A stretch of 64,000 nt of DNA from Calliphora vicina. Its lineage: Eukaryota; Arthropoda; Insecta; Diptera; Calliphoridae. The notes under the pieces are model-generated. The model did not search any database, had not been told where the DNA came from, and saw nothing but the letters and a program-made list of their open reading frames with translations. The stretch lies in contig NC_088780.1 of the NCBI RefSeq assembly GCF_958450345.1, forward strand, positions 129,780,226 to 129,844,225, given 5' to 3'. Of the stretch, positions 12,801 to 25,047 are shown piece after piece (position 1 is the stretch's first letter; every line of letters begins with the position of its first letter). The translations under genes were made by a program, and so were the position numbers.

Positions 12801-15800
12801 CCTTTTCTTGATTAAACGCTTATTGGCCAAGTTATTAGCAAATTTAGATATTTTGGGTTTTTATATAAAAAATCGATTTTTGGTCAGAAATATGAGTGAT
12901 CACATCGAGCCACTTTTGTTGATTAAACCCTTATTGGAATTTAGATATTTTGAGTTTTTATATAAAAAATCGATTTTTGCTCTGAAATATGAGTGATCAC
13001 AGATCGAACGGCTTTTCTTGATTAAACGCTTATTGGCCAAGTTATTAGCGAATTTAGATATTTTGAGTTTTTATATAAAAAATCGATTTTTGGTCAGAAA
13101 TATGAGTGATCACATCGAGGCACTTTTGTTGATAAAACGCTTATTGGAATTTAGATATTTTGAGTTTTTATATAAAAAATCGATTTTTGCTCTGAAATAT
13201 GAGTGATCACAGATCGAACGGCTTTTCTTGATTAAACGCTTATTGACCAAGTTATTAGCGAATTTAGATATTTTGAGTTTTTATATAAAAAATCGATTTT
13301 TGGTCAGAAATATAAGTGATCACAGATCTAGCTGTTTTTCTTGATTAAACGCTTATTAGCCAAGTTATTGCGAATTTAGATATTTTGAGTTTTTATATAA
13401 AAAATCGATTTTTGGTCAGAAATATGAGTGATCACAGATGTAGGTCCTTTTCTTGATTAAACGCTTATTGTTATTTACGAATTTAGATATTTTGAGTTTT
13501 TATATAAAAAATCGAATTTTGGTCAGAAATATGGGTGATCACGGATGGAGGTCCTTTTCTTGATTAAACGCTTATTGGCCAAGTTGTTAGCGAATTTAGA
13601 TATTTTGAGTTTTTATATAAAAAAAACGATTTTTGGTCAGAAATATGAGTGATCACAGATCGAGCCACTTTTCTTGATTAAACGCTTATTGGCCAAGTTA
13701 TTAGCGAATTTATATATTTTGAGTTTTTATAATAAAAATCGATTTTTGGTCTGAAATATGAGTGATCACAGATCAAACTCCTTTTCTTGATTAAACGCTT
13801 ATTGGCCAAGTTATTAGCGAATTTAGATATTTTGAATTTTTATATATAAAATCGATTTTTGGTCAGAATTATGAGTGATCACAGATCGAGCTACTTTTCA
13901 TGATTAAACGCTTATTGGTCAAGTTATTAGCGAATTTAGATATTTTGAGTTTTTATATAATAAATCGATTTTTGGTCAGAAATATGAGTGATCACAGATC
14001 GAACTCCTTTTCTTGATTAAACGCTTATTGGCCAAGTTATTGCGAATTTAGATATTTTGAGCTTTTATATAAAAAATCGATTTTTGGTCAGAAATATGAG
14101 TGATCACAGATCGAACTCCTTTTCTTGATTAAACGCTTATTGGCCAAGTTATTGCGAATTTAGATATTTTGAGCTTTTATATAAAAAATCGATTTTTGGT
14201 CAGAAATATGAGTGATCACAGATCGAACTCCTTTTCTTGATTAAACGCTTATTGGCCAAGTTATTGCGAATTTAGATATTTTGAGCTTTTATATAAAAAA
14301 TCGATTTTTGGTCAGAAATATGAGTGATCACAGATCGAACTCCTTTTCTTGATTAAACGCTTATTGTTATTAGTGAATTTAGATATTTTGAGTTTTTATA
14401 TAAAAAGATCGATTTTTGATCAGAAATATATGTGATCACAGATGGAGGTCCATTTCTTGATTAAACGCTTATTGCCAAGTTATTAGCGGATTTAGATATT
14501 TTGAGTTTTTATATAAAAAATATTTTTGGTCAGAAATATGAGTTATCACAGATCGAACTCCTTTTCTTGATTAAACGCTTATTGACCAAGTTATTAGCGA
14601 ATTTATATATTTTGAGTTTTTATATAAAAAAATCGATTTTTGGTCAGAAATATGAGTGATCACAGATCAAACTCCTTTTCTTGATTAAACGCTTATTGGC
14701 CAAGTTGTTAGCGAATTTAGATATTTTGAGTTTTTATTTAAAAAATCAATTTTTGGTCTGAAATATGAGTGATCACAGATCGAACTGCATTTCTTGATTA
14801 AACACTTATTGGCCAAGTTATTAGCGAATTTATATATTTTGAGTTTTTATATAAAAAAAACGATTTTTGGTCAGAAATATGAGTGATCACAGATCGAGCC
14901 ACTTTTCTTGATTAAACGCTTATTGGCCAAGTTATTAGCGAATTTAGATATTTTGAGTTTTTATAATAAAAATCGATTTTTGGTCTGAAATATGAGTGAT
15001 CACAGATCAAACTCCTTTTCTTGATTAAACGCTTATTGGCCAAGTTATTAGCGAATTTAGATATTTTGAGTTTTTATATAATAAATCGATTTTTGGTCAG
15101 AAATATGAGTGATCACAGATCGAACTCCTTTTCTTGATTAAACGCTTATTGGCCAAGTTATTAGCAAATTTAGATATTTTGGGTTTTTATATAAAAAATC
15201 GATTTTTGGTCAGAAATATGAGTGATAACAGATGGAGGTCCTTTTTTTGATTAAACGCTTATTGACAAAGTTATTAGCGAATTTAGATATTTTGAGTTTT
15301 TATATAATAAATCGATTTTTGGTCAGAAATATGAGTGATCACAGATCGAACTCCTTTTCTTGATTAAACGCTTATTGGCCAAGTTATTAGCAAATTTAGA
15401 TATTTTGGGTTTTTATATAAAAAATCGATTTTTGGTCAGAAATATGAGTGATCACATCGAGCCACTTTTGTTGATTAAACGCTTATTGGAATTTAGATAT
15501 TTTGAGTTTTTATATAAAAAATCGATTTTTGCTCTGAAATATGAGTGATCACAGATCGAACGGCTTTTCTTGATTAAACGCTTATTGACCAAGTTATTAG
15601 CGAATTTAGATATTTTGAGTTTTTATATAAAAAATCGATTTTTGGTCAGAAATATGAGTGATCACAGATGGAGGTCCTTTTTTTGATTAAACGCTTATTG
15701 ACAAAGTTATTAGCGAATTTAGATATTTTGAGTTTTTATATAAAAAATCGATTTTTGGTCAGAAATATAAGTGATCACAGATCTAGCTGTTTTTCTTGAT

Positions 15801-18503
15801 TAAACGCTTATTAGCCAAGTTATTGCGAATTTAGATATTTTGAGTTTTTATATAAAAAATCGATTTTTGGTCAGAAATATGAGTGATCACAGATGTAGGT
15901 CCTTTTCTTGATTAAACGCTTATTGTTATTTACGAATTTAGATATTTTGAGTTTTTATATAAAAAATCGAATTTTGGTCAGAAATATGGGTGATCACGGA
16001 TGGAGGTCCTTTTCTTGATTAAACGCTTATTGGCCAAGTTGTTAGCGAATTTAGATATTTTGAGTTTTTATATAAAAAATCGATTTTTGGTCTGAAATAT
16101 GAGTGATCACAGATCGAACTGCTTTTCTTGATTAAACGCTTATTGGCCAAGTTATTAGCGAATTTATATATTTTGAGTTTTTATATAAAAAAAACGATTT
16201 TTGGTCAGAAATATGAGTGATCACAGATCGAGCCACTTTTCTTGATTAAACGCTTATTGGCCAAGTTATTAGCGAATTTATATATTTTGAGTTTTTATAA
16301 TAAAAATCGATTTTTGGTCTGAAATATGAGTGATCACACATCAAACTCCTTTTCTTGATTAAACGCTTATTGGCCAAGTTATTAGCGAATTTAGATATTT
16401 TGAATTTTTATATATAAAAACGATTTTTGGTCAGAAATATGAGTGATCACAGATCGAGCTACTTTTCATGATTAAACGCTTATTGGTCAAGTTATTAGCG
16501 AATTTAGATATTTTGAGTTTTTATATAATAAATAGATTTTTGGTCAGAAATATGAGTGATCACATCGAGCCACTTTTGTTGATTAAACGCTTATTGGAAT
16601 TTAGATATTTTGAGTTTTTATATAAAAAATCGATTTTTGCTCTGAAATATGAGTGATCACAGATCGAACTCCTTTTCTTGATTAAACGCTTATTGGCCAA
16701 GTTATTAGCAAATTTAGATATTTTGAGTTTTTATATAAAAAATCGATTTTTGGTCAGAAATATGAGTGATCACATCGAGCCACTTTTGTTGATTAAACGC
16801 TTATTGGAATTTAGATATTTTGAGTTTTTATATAAAAAATCGATTTTTGCTCTGAAATATGAGTGATCACAGATCGAACGGCTTTTCTTGATTAAACGCT
16901 TATTGGCCAAGTTATTAGCGAATTTAGATATTTTGAGTTTTTATATAAAAAATCGATTTTTGGTCAGAAATATGAGTGATCACAGATGGAGGTCCTTTTT
17001 TTGATTAAACGCTTATTGAAAAGTTATTAGCTAATTTATATATTTTGAGTTTTTATATAAAAAAAATCGATTTTTGGTCAGAAATATGAGTGATCACAGA
17101 TCGAGCCACTTTTCTTGATTAAACGCTTATTGGCCAAGTTATTAGCGAATTTAGATATTTTGAGTTTTTATATAAAAAATCGATTTTTGGTCAGAAATAT
17201 GAGTGATAACAGATCGAGCTGCTTTACATGATTAAACACTTATTGGTGAAGTCATTATTGAAATATGAGTGATCACAGATCGAACGGCTTTTCTTGATTA
17301 AACGCTTATTGGCCAAGTTATTAGCGAATTTAGATATTTTGAGTTTTTATATAAAAAAATCGATTTTTGGTCAGAAATATGAGTGATCACAGATCGAACT
17401 CCTTTTGTTAATTAAACGCTTATTGGCCAAGTTATTAGCGAATTTAGATATTTTGAGTTTTTATATAAAAAAACGATTGTTGGTCTGATATATGAGTGAT
17501 CACAGATCGAACTGCTAGTCTTGATTAAACGCAAGTTATTAGCGAATTTAGATATTTTGAATTTTTATATAATAAATCGATTTTTGGTCAGAAATATGAG
17601 TGATCACAGATCGAACTCCTTTTCTTGATTAAACGCTTATTGGCCAAGTTATTAGCGAATTTAGATATTTTGAGTTTTTATATAAAAAATCGATTTTTGG
17701 TCTGAAATATGAGTGATCACAGATCAAACTCCTTTTCTTGATTAAACGCTTATTGGCCAAGTTATTAGCGAATTTAGATATTTTGAATTTTTATATATAA
17801 AAACGATTTTTGGTCAGAAATATGAGTGATTACAGATCGAACTGCTTTTCTGGATTAAACGCTTATTGGCCAAGTTATTAGCGAATTTTGATATTTTGAG
17901 TTTTTATATAAAAAAAAATCGATTTTTTGGTCAGAAATATGAGCGATCACAGATGGAGGTCCTTTTCTTGATTAAACGCTTATTCGCCAAGTGATTAGCG
18001 AATTTAGATATTTTGAGTTTTTATATAAAAAATCGATTTTTGGTCAGAAATATGAGTGATCACAGATGGAGGTCCTTTTCTTGATTAAACGCTTATTGCC
18101 CATGTTATTATCGATTTAAGTTATTGTGAGTTTTTATATAAGTAATCGAATTTTGGTCTGAAATATGATTGATCGATGTATTTTGGAGGGAGATGTATTT
18201 AATAAGTGGTCGTATTAGTGGACGTGGACAATTTTTATTTATGTCGAAAAAAAAAATTGGCGTGGTCTATTTTTCTTTCAGTAAAAACTTAAATTGGTAA
18301 AAACTTAAAAAAATTAGCCAAAACGATGTAGCTGTTTTCCGATTTTAGATAAATCAAAAAAAAGTGGGCGTGGTCAATTTTTCATTATGTAAAAACCTAA
18401 ATTGGGTTATGACCAACATTTGAAAAAAATTGTCTAAATCGGTCCGGCCGTTCTCTACTGATGCAATTACCAACGATCGACATTTGATTTTTCTTTATAT
18501 AGA
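6891..18503 (-). mobile_element. Non-autonomous Helitron A1, satellite-filled, 11.6 kb
   Basis: Read on the minus strand, the element starts TCTATATAAAG (ending at 18503) and finishes GTCGGGTCAGCTAG (starting at 6891). It is flanked by host A at its 5' end and T at its 3' end. TC...CTAG inserted between A and T with no target duplication is the canonical Helitron signature. A short GACA/TGTC hairpin precedes the 3' end. The paralogous empty site at 3675|3676 (CCCTA|TTATATTCTTAATAA) reads straight across the junction and confirms both boundaries. The unique termini are short: about 330 bp at the 5' side (18177-18503) and about 170 bp at the 3' side (6891-7063). Everything between is tandem satellite. 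No Rep or helicase frame exists, so mobilisation would require an autonomous partner. Confidence 0.9.
7064..18176 (+). repeat. Approx. 113-bp satellite array, about 98 units
   Basis: The unit, read on the plus strand, runs GATCACAGATCGAACTCC, CTTGATTAAACGCTTATTGG, CCAAGTTATTAGCG, AATTTAGATATTTTGAG, TTTTTATATAAAAAATCG, ATTTTTGGTCAGAAATATGA. All units have the same orientation. The variable segment just after GATCACAGAT falls into recurring types (CGAACTCC, GGAGGTCC, CGAGCCAC, CGAACGGC, CGAACTGC, TCTAGCTG). Some units carry internal deletions, such as those reading CTTATTGGAATTTAG or CTTATTGTTATTA. Blocks of variant units recur in the same order as higher-order repeats. Open frames of 62 codons, for example at 9964 and 12808, arise because a 210-bp dimer is divisible by three; they are not genes. 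Confidence 0.95.
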
Positions 18504-18600
18504 TTATGATCTTAATAAATCACAATGTGATGATCACAAAATTCTGAAATTTGTTTAACAAAATTTTTAAAAATTTGCAACTTGGATAATGTTGAGAGGT
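18504..18600 (+). repeat. Right half of the Helitron-split fold-back arm
   Basis: Continues the repeat interrupted at 6890. TCTTAATAAATCACAATG, GATGATCA and AAAATTCTGAAATTTGTTTA match 3680-3740 in order. The match fades near 18580. Confidence 0.75.
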
Positions 18601-18660
18601 TGCACATTTTATTTAAAGTTTTGTGTTGTGGGTCAAAGTAGCAATATTTTATAAATTAAT

Positions 18661-18786
18661 GTGCTGTTTTCTATAGCGAACGAGTACTTTGAGTGGACGT
18701 TTTACATGTATTTTGTTTTTGTTACAATAACAAAACACATGTTAAATTTCCACTCAAAGTACTCGTTCGCTATAGAAAAACAGCAC
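18661..18786. mobile_element. 126-bp palindromic (fold-back) MITE, copy 1
   Basis: GTGCTGTTTTCTATAGCG and AACGAGTACTTTGAGTGG on the left pair with CCACTCAAAGTACTCGTT and CGCTATAGAAAAACAGCAC on the right. The inner parts also pair (AACAAAAC and related blocks). A second copy is at 62927-63054. The overlapping 62-residue open frame has no family resemblance. No clear target duplication is visible. Confidence 0.8.
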
Positions 18787-19495
18787 ATAGATGTTGAACA
18801 AATATTTAAATATAAAGATTTACTGACATCGATAATGTATGTATTATAACTTGAATTTTTTTTGTTAAATAAATTTGTTGAAATTATTTTTTAAGAATAC
18901 AATACATGGCCTATTTTCTAATATTTAATTTCAGATTGTTGCTTTTGGTTGCTAATTTACTAGTTCGCAAGTTTTAATTTCTAGAATATTATTAACTCTT
19001 TCATATCGTGGGTCAGTTTTGGAAATACCAAAAACTCGAAACATCAAATACAATGTGCAGCCTCCAAACGCTAACCGCTTTTGCTCCAATTATGACATTT
19101 AGTTTTTAGATAATGGACAACAACTTTAGACTTTGGGAGCATCGAAAATCCAAAAAGTTAAAAATAAGAACTATCCTAATGTTTATATACATACATATGT
19201 CTGTATAAGAGTATCTACGTATTAAAAATAAAAATGAAAATAAACTATTGTTTTGCATTTAATATTGTTGTGGTTTTTGTTTTCTTGAATTGCAGTTGCC
19301 ATTGTTGTCCTTTTTATGTCTATTTCAGACATAAGAGAGATGTAACACTCAAAAAACATAAGAAAAATATGTGTGTCTAAAACTAAAGTTAACGTCCCAT
19401 TGTTACATAGTTTGTGTATACATAAGTATGGACAAGTTGTATATGTATTTGTATATACGCACTTAACACAATTCACGTAAAAAGCCAACAGTTTT
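18787..19495. other. No recognisable gene or element
   Basis: AT-rich DNA. The minus-strand open frame at 19222-19488 encodes an 88-residue peptide that I do not recognise. I see no repeats shared with the rest of the window. Confidence 0.45.
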
Positions 19496-20152
19496 TATAC
19501 CCTACACATAGTGGGGAGGGTATTATGCGTTTGTGCTGCTATTTGTAACGTCCCAAAATATTAGTCTAACACCATCCTTAAAGTATACCGATCGACTTAG
19601 AGTCTCACCATATAAGCATTTTGCGCAAAGTACAGGTAGCCATTTTGAAGATATTTCTATTTGATTTTAAGGGTCTTAAATGTTTAATTTATATTGGTAT
19701 CTGCACAAATTCCACTCCAAATAAGTTTTATATATACCGTAGTCATGTCACCTAATTTTATGATGATCGGTCCATAATTATTCATAGCTCCCATAAAAGA
19801 CCCTCTTCCGATAATCACATTAACGAGCATATGTCTCTTAAAAATTTTGGAATTCACATAGAATTCAACATAAATACGTTTGATATAGACATAAATCACA
19901 TGACCTAATTGCATTACGATCGATACATAATTTGTCATAGCTCCAATATAAGACCCACTTCCGATAATCACTTTAACGAGCATAAAAAAATGTTGGAATC
20001 CAAATATAATTTAACAAAGATAAGTTTCATAGACGACCAATCTCATGGCAATCGGTCCATTATTGAAATTTTAAAAGAATAATGTTTTTTCTCATTTACT
20101 CAGTGTATCGTATTATATGTTCGGACTTGACCGACCATTCTTTTTTGCTTGT
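19496..20152 (+). mobile_element. INE-1/DINE-1-like element, near full length
   Basis: Starts TATACCCTACACATAGTG followed by the complementary stem GGGGAGGGTATTATG. It continues through AAAGTATACCGATCGACT and GTACAGGTAGCCATTTTG, then two related blocks with GATCGGTCCATAATTATTC and CTCCCATA-type motifs. It ends with the TTCGGACTTGACCGACCATT block and the tail GCTTGTT. This layout (TATACCC start, AGGGTAT stem, YTTGTTT end) is that of the Drosophila INE-1/DINE-1 family of Helentron-associated elements. It has no coding capacity; the minus-strand open frame at 19684-19983 is an accident of two related repeat blocks. Confidence 0.8.
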
Positions 20153-20297
20153 TTTTTTTTGTTTTGTTTTTAAAAACAAAGGTTACTTTACGTGCGTTAG
20201 TCACTTTAAGTTCCATTAAATCTACAATATAACGAACATATTTATGTTTATATTTTTACTTGTAATGTATAATATAAATAAATACATAAACACATAT

Positions 20298-21740
20298 CGA
20301 GCCCTTAGCGCCAAATTATCGTAAGTGACAAAACACAAATTTTACAGCAGAAGGTTTTTTCGATTATTTTGAAATTTATACATAAAATTAAAAATGTTAT
20401 GATGCGATGTAATATAATTTCGTTCAAGCTGTTTGTCTATTTTTCAAAAATATTTATAACTTTTGACAATTAAAATTTCATGGAATACTTTATTGAAAAA
20501 TATGACAAAAAATGTTTTTTATTGAATTTTGCATAGATAAAAATTTTTCGAATCGAAATAAAATTGTTATTTATGAATAGTTTTTAATGAAATTTCACAG
20601 TTATGTAAAATTTTATATTTAAAATGGAAAAATAAAAACGAATTTTGAAATTCATTATCAGCAATCCCGCAATTCCCAAAAAATTTTTGAAAAATACCAA
20701 AAATGGAAATTTTTAGTTTTTTGGCTATAATATCCATACCAGGGTCGGAGTTATCGGAACCCTTTACAAAATAATTAAGAGCATATTGGGCCATCTAAAA
20801 TCGGTTACCATATTTTGATATCGAATATGCGATTTGAGAATTTTTGCCCTAAATTTTACATAAAAAAGTAGGTGTTTTTTGAATGGACCTGGTCCCCTCG
20901 GTAAGAAAAATTTTTTATTTTTTTTCAATTAAAATATTTTATGAAATCTTAGCTTTCAGAAAGTATAAATTTCTTATACATCCTTTTAGAATTTTTTTGC
21001 GATAACTTAAAAAGAAAAAAAGTTATTTTTTCCCAAAAAATTAGCGAAAAATCGGCTTTTTAAAATTTTTTAAATTAAAATGCATATAACATTAGACTTA
21101 GTAATTATTTTTAAACAGTTGTTTTTCTATTTGACACATACATATGTTGTTATTCTAATGAAGGAAAACTGGAGAAAATCGGAATCAAAAAACTGGAGTA
21201 GGTTGGGTAAAACTGTTGAAAATTTAATTTTCAAATGCTAATATCTCCTAGCTATAAGAGATAATTGATAGCTACGACTAGGTCTTTATATTATTTTATA
21301 TATGTAATTTTTTTGAAATCGGAACACAAACGAAGAAATAGGATCGTTTTAAAAATGTAACATACCCGAGTTGTACTTTGAGGAGCCTTGGTCGCGCCCC
21401 TGGTGGGCCCATGAGGTCCACGTTCAGAACTTAAACTCGTGAACACTTCTTCCTTGCGCATGTGAAATTTCATTCAAACCAATCTAACCATTTAGAAGTT
21501 ACAGATTTATTTCCCTCTTTTTTTTCTATACCACTATGTGTCGCTTACGATAAAATTCGTTTACTGTAAAATGTAAACATTGACTTACGATAAAATCTTA
21601 CCCCCTATAATTTTGAAGTTATTAACAATTTTGATATTCTGTGAACGCTAAAACATCAGTCGGTCCATAACATTTTAATTTTTGCAATAAAAAAAAATTT
21701 TTGAAAATGTCGCTTACGATAATTTGACGCTAAGGGCTCG
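20298..21740. mobile_element. TIR element CGAGCCCTTAGCGCC, copy 1, 4-bp TSD
   Basis: Terminal inverted repeats of about 30 bp: CGAGCCCTTAGCGCCAAATT and ATCGTAAG at the left (from 20298), and CTTACGAT then AATTTGACGCTAAGGGCTCG at the right (ending 21740). The flanks are ATAT at 20294-20297 and ATAT at 21741-21744, a 4-bp target duplication. Length is 1443 bp. No transposase is recognisable; the minus-strand frames at 20567-20794 and 21291-21473 lack any family motif. A second complete copy is at 46883-48258 and a relic at 1930-2470. The superfamily is not identified; 4-bp duplications occur in Chapaev, Sola and Ginger, among others. Confidence 0.85.
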
Positions 21741-21744
21741 ATAT

Positions 21745-22075
21745 ATACATTTTGTAGTTAATGTTTCTTGCAATATTTCTATGTACATAAGTATTTATAT
21801 AACAATAAAATTACGTCTTGACGAATAGTAAAGCAAAAATAAATAAAATGTACAGTACAACAAACATTGTTTGAAACAAATAGAATATTTATTCCAAATC
21901 CCAATTATCAATACTCGAAATATGATTTCACACAACTGTCATACTTAGTTCTACGCCGTATCATAGCATTATTTTGGCATAAGGAAGTGGCCATTCTTGC
22001 AAAATCATTCATCTTGACATTATCCTATATGTATTGTATGATTTATCCAAATATTTTATCTATATACATAACTAC
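21745..22075. other. No recognisable gene or element
   Basis: AT-rich DNA between the TIR element and the hAT element. The plus-strand frame at 21867-22118 crosses the hAT boundary, so it is not a gene. Confidence 0.45.
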
Positions 22076-22390
22076 TAGGGTATTCTTTCGAGTAATGATC
22101 GCTCGATTAATCGAATAATTTCTTACGAATAATCATTCGAACAATTTAAAAATTAAAATTTTCGAATTATAATTCGAGCAATTTTATGTAGAATAATCGA
22201 ATAAAACGAGTAAATGTACATATATAGATATATTTAAATTTATTAAATTGCTGAAATTTTTCATAACTCCAAATTTAAATTAGTAATAATGACTTACACA
22301 AATTGTATTGTTTCTGAAATTCGACAAATAACTAAATGATAAAGGGAGTATTTAGATCACTGTAGATGTATGGTCCGATAGCTCCTTCTA

Positions 22391-24990
22391 TCTATTCTAT
22401 ATATATAAAAGAGTAACGTTACTGACTGACTGAATGAATGACTGACTGATTCATCATCGCACAGCCCAAACGGCTGAAGCTAGAATCACGAAATTTTAAC
22501 TGTGGGTTCCTCCCTCCCCAAAACGATCCACTAAGAAGGGATTTTTGGAAATTCGAACGTTTAGGGGGTAAAAAAGGGTAAAAACGGTAAAAACGGGTAA
22601 ATTCGGTAACCTTATATCTTCAAAACTAATAAAGATACAAAAAACTAAAAATAGCATGTTACTCCATTTAAAAAATAAGCTGACAGGTGTTTCGTACTTT
22701 TTGGAAATTCGAAACATTTAGGGGAGAAAACGGGTAAAAACTGTATTTTGGTACTTTTTTTGCACCCTATGTATCTTTTAAACCAATAAACATAGAAACA
22801 AATTTTAAATCGTATTCTTTAATTAACAAAAAATAAAAAATATAAGTTTGGTACTTTTTGGAAATTCGAACCCTTATGGGATAAAAATTGTGTTTATTTT
22901 TGGTACTTTTTCACAAAATATGTTTTTCTATAATTTGACATAGACATACGAATATTTTATTATGAGCTCGCACCACGATGCAGAAATTTATTTGAATTAA
23001 ATTTTACCAAAGCAATGGGGATAAAAAAGGTACCAAAAAGGGGATAAAATCAGGAAAATACATTTTATTGAAATTATTAAGCCAATTTTGATAATTTTTT
23101 AACATTGGTTCCTGGATTCGTACAAAAATTAACTAACAGGGTGTTATTTGGAACTCGAGTGCCAAGGTGTATATTGGGCCAAATCCGCGTAAACAGTTTG
23201 GTACTTTTTTTAAAACATATTTTTTCTTGGGTACATTAACACAGATTTTAATATTTTGAGACATGTCTGTAGCATAAACAATTTTGGCAAAATTGAATAT
23301 TTTTAAAGTTCGAACTTGATTGTTTCAAGGAAGAAAAGGGAAATTGGTACTTTTCTCCTAATGGTACTTTTTTTTAATATTTTAAATTATTTCACTGATC
23401 GACATTAAAGTTAGCTGATATGTATCTAAGTGAAGTTTGTGTTAGGAATAGGGTACAATATTTAGGTACCAAAATGTGAGAACTGAACTATAGGTACTTT
23501 TTTATTCATCTAATGGTACTTTTTGAATTTTATATGACAATGGACTTAGAAACATGAAATGAAGCATATATGGTCCTAAGTGAGTGTGAATTTTAGGGGT
23601 AGACTTGTTGGTACTTTTTCTTTAATCGAATGGTACTTTTTGTATTTTCTTCACCAATGAACCAAGAAACATGAAATAAAGCTTTCTATATTATAATGGT
23701 ACTTTTTGAATTTTCTATAATAATGGACCTAGAAACATAAAATTAAGCGTATATGGTCATATGTGAGTAAAAATTCAAGCGGATACTTCATGGTACTTTT
23801 TCTTTATTATAATGGTACTTTTTTTTAATTTTGTATAACAATGGACTTAGAAACATGAAATTAAGCATACTCGGTCCTAAGTCAGTGAGAATTGTAGGGG
23901 AGACTTTTTGGTACTTTTTCTTTATTCGAATGGTACTTTTTGTAATTTCTTCACCAATGAACCTAGAAACATGAAATAAAGCTTATATGGACCGGAGTGA
24001 GTGGGAATCCACAAGTGCCTGATTTTTGGTACTTTTTATATATTGTAGCGGTACTTTTTTGAATTTTCTGTAATAATGGACATAAAAATATGAAATTAAT
24101 CGTATATGTTCTAAAGTGAGTGAGAATTCTAGGGGGAGACTTTTTGGTACATTTTCTTTATTCTAATGGTACTTTTTTGAATTTTCTATAACAATGAACT
24201 TAGAAACATGATATTTAGCATATATGGTCCTAAGTGAGTTAGAATTCTAGAGATAGACTTTTTGGTACTTTTTCTTTATTCGACTTTTTGTAATTTCTTC
24301 ACCAATTAACCTAAAACCATGAAATTAAGCTTATATGGGAGTGAGTGGGAAACCACAAATGGGGGCTTTTTGGTACTTTTTATATATTCTAATGGTACTT
24401 TTTGAATTTTCTGCAATAATGGACATAGAAATATGAAATTAGGCGTTATGGTCCCAAGTGAGTGAAAATTCAAGGCCATATTTCTTGGTACTTTTTCTTT
24501 GTTCCCATAGGTACTTTTTTGAATTTACTATAATAACGGACCTAGAGTTTCCAAAAAAACCGAAGAATTTCAAAACCGCGGTTTCGTTTTTTTCGGGTTT
24601 GTGATAATTTTTAAATATTAATTGTTATAGAAACAAAATTAGTTGATAATATAGGAAAGGCTATACAAATTTAAAATTCAAACTTGACGGGTTATGGTTT
24701 AGTGAGTGCGAATTCAAAAGTGATAATCAATGGTACTATTTGTTTATTGCAATGGTACTTTTTGCATATTTTATAATAATAAACCTAAAAATTTAAAATT
24801 AGGCACACATGATTCTGAATGAATTTGAATTCAAAAAAGGTGACTTTAGTGGTAACTTTCTTTTGCATTTTCTATAATAATGGACCCAGAAATATTAAAT
24901 TAGACATTTACAATCAGATTCACAAAGGGAGACTTAATAGTACTATTTCACTCTTCTAATTGGGGTGGCGAAGCGCACCGGGTCAGCTAG
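22391..24990 (+). mobile_element. Non-autonomous Helitron B1, 2.6 kb
   Basis: Starts TCTATTCTATATATATAAAA after host A (22390) and ends GGGTCAGCTAG at 24990 before host T. The 3' end has the hairpin GGTGGCGAAGCGCACC just upstream of CTAG. The empty site is present in paralogous hAT copies: ATTCTA|TAAATATATAAATAT near 48265, and a similar join near 56525. There is no target duplication, so the signature is again A|TC...CTAG|T. It carries no Rep/Hel frame. The centre is a tandem repeat (23450-24540). The 5' region (GTTACTGACTGACTGAATGA) is unrelated to Helitron A, but the last 11 bases are the same. Confidence 0.9.
23450..24540 (+). repeat. Approx. 117-bp degenerate tandem repeat inside Helitron B1
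   Basis: About nine units, each with the landmark AAACATGAAATTAAGC at about 23551, 23668, 23734, 23852, 23968, 24088, 24205, 24315 and 24429. Spacing is mostly 110-120 bases; one unit is shortened to 66. Each unit contains one or two GGTACTTTTT boxes and TGGTCCTAAGTGAGTG. Confidence 0.8.
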
Positions 24991-25047
24991 TAAATATATA
25001 AATATCACTGCAAGAAGTTACAATTCTAAAAACAAGTCTTTCAGAAT

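Noticed and set aside
9964..16866. Repeated open frames of 62 codons (MIKRLLAKLLANLD...) in the satellite
   Set aside because: They recur wherever a 113-bp unit is followed by the 97-bp variant (210 bp, divisible by three). The same happens with 72-codon frames in the reverse array. They begin and end at satellite landmarks, have no start context and change with every indel; they are a by-product of repeat length.
7064..18176. Possible CRISPR-like or regulatory repeat array
   Set aside because: Units are contiguous with no unique spacers, and the flanks are eukaryotic Helitron ends, so it is a satellite.
22076..22130. Target duplication for hAT copy 1
   Set aside because: The flanks ATAACTAC and GTATTTAC agree at only five of eight bases, too weak to cite as a duplication; the assignment rests on copy 3 instead.
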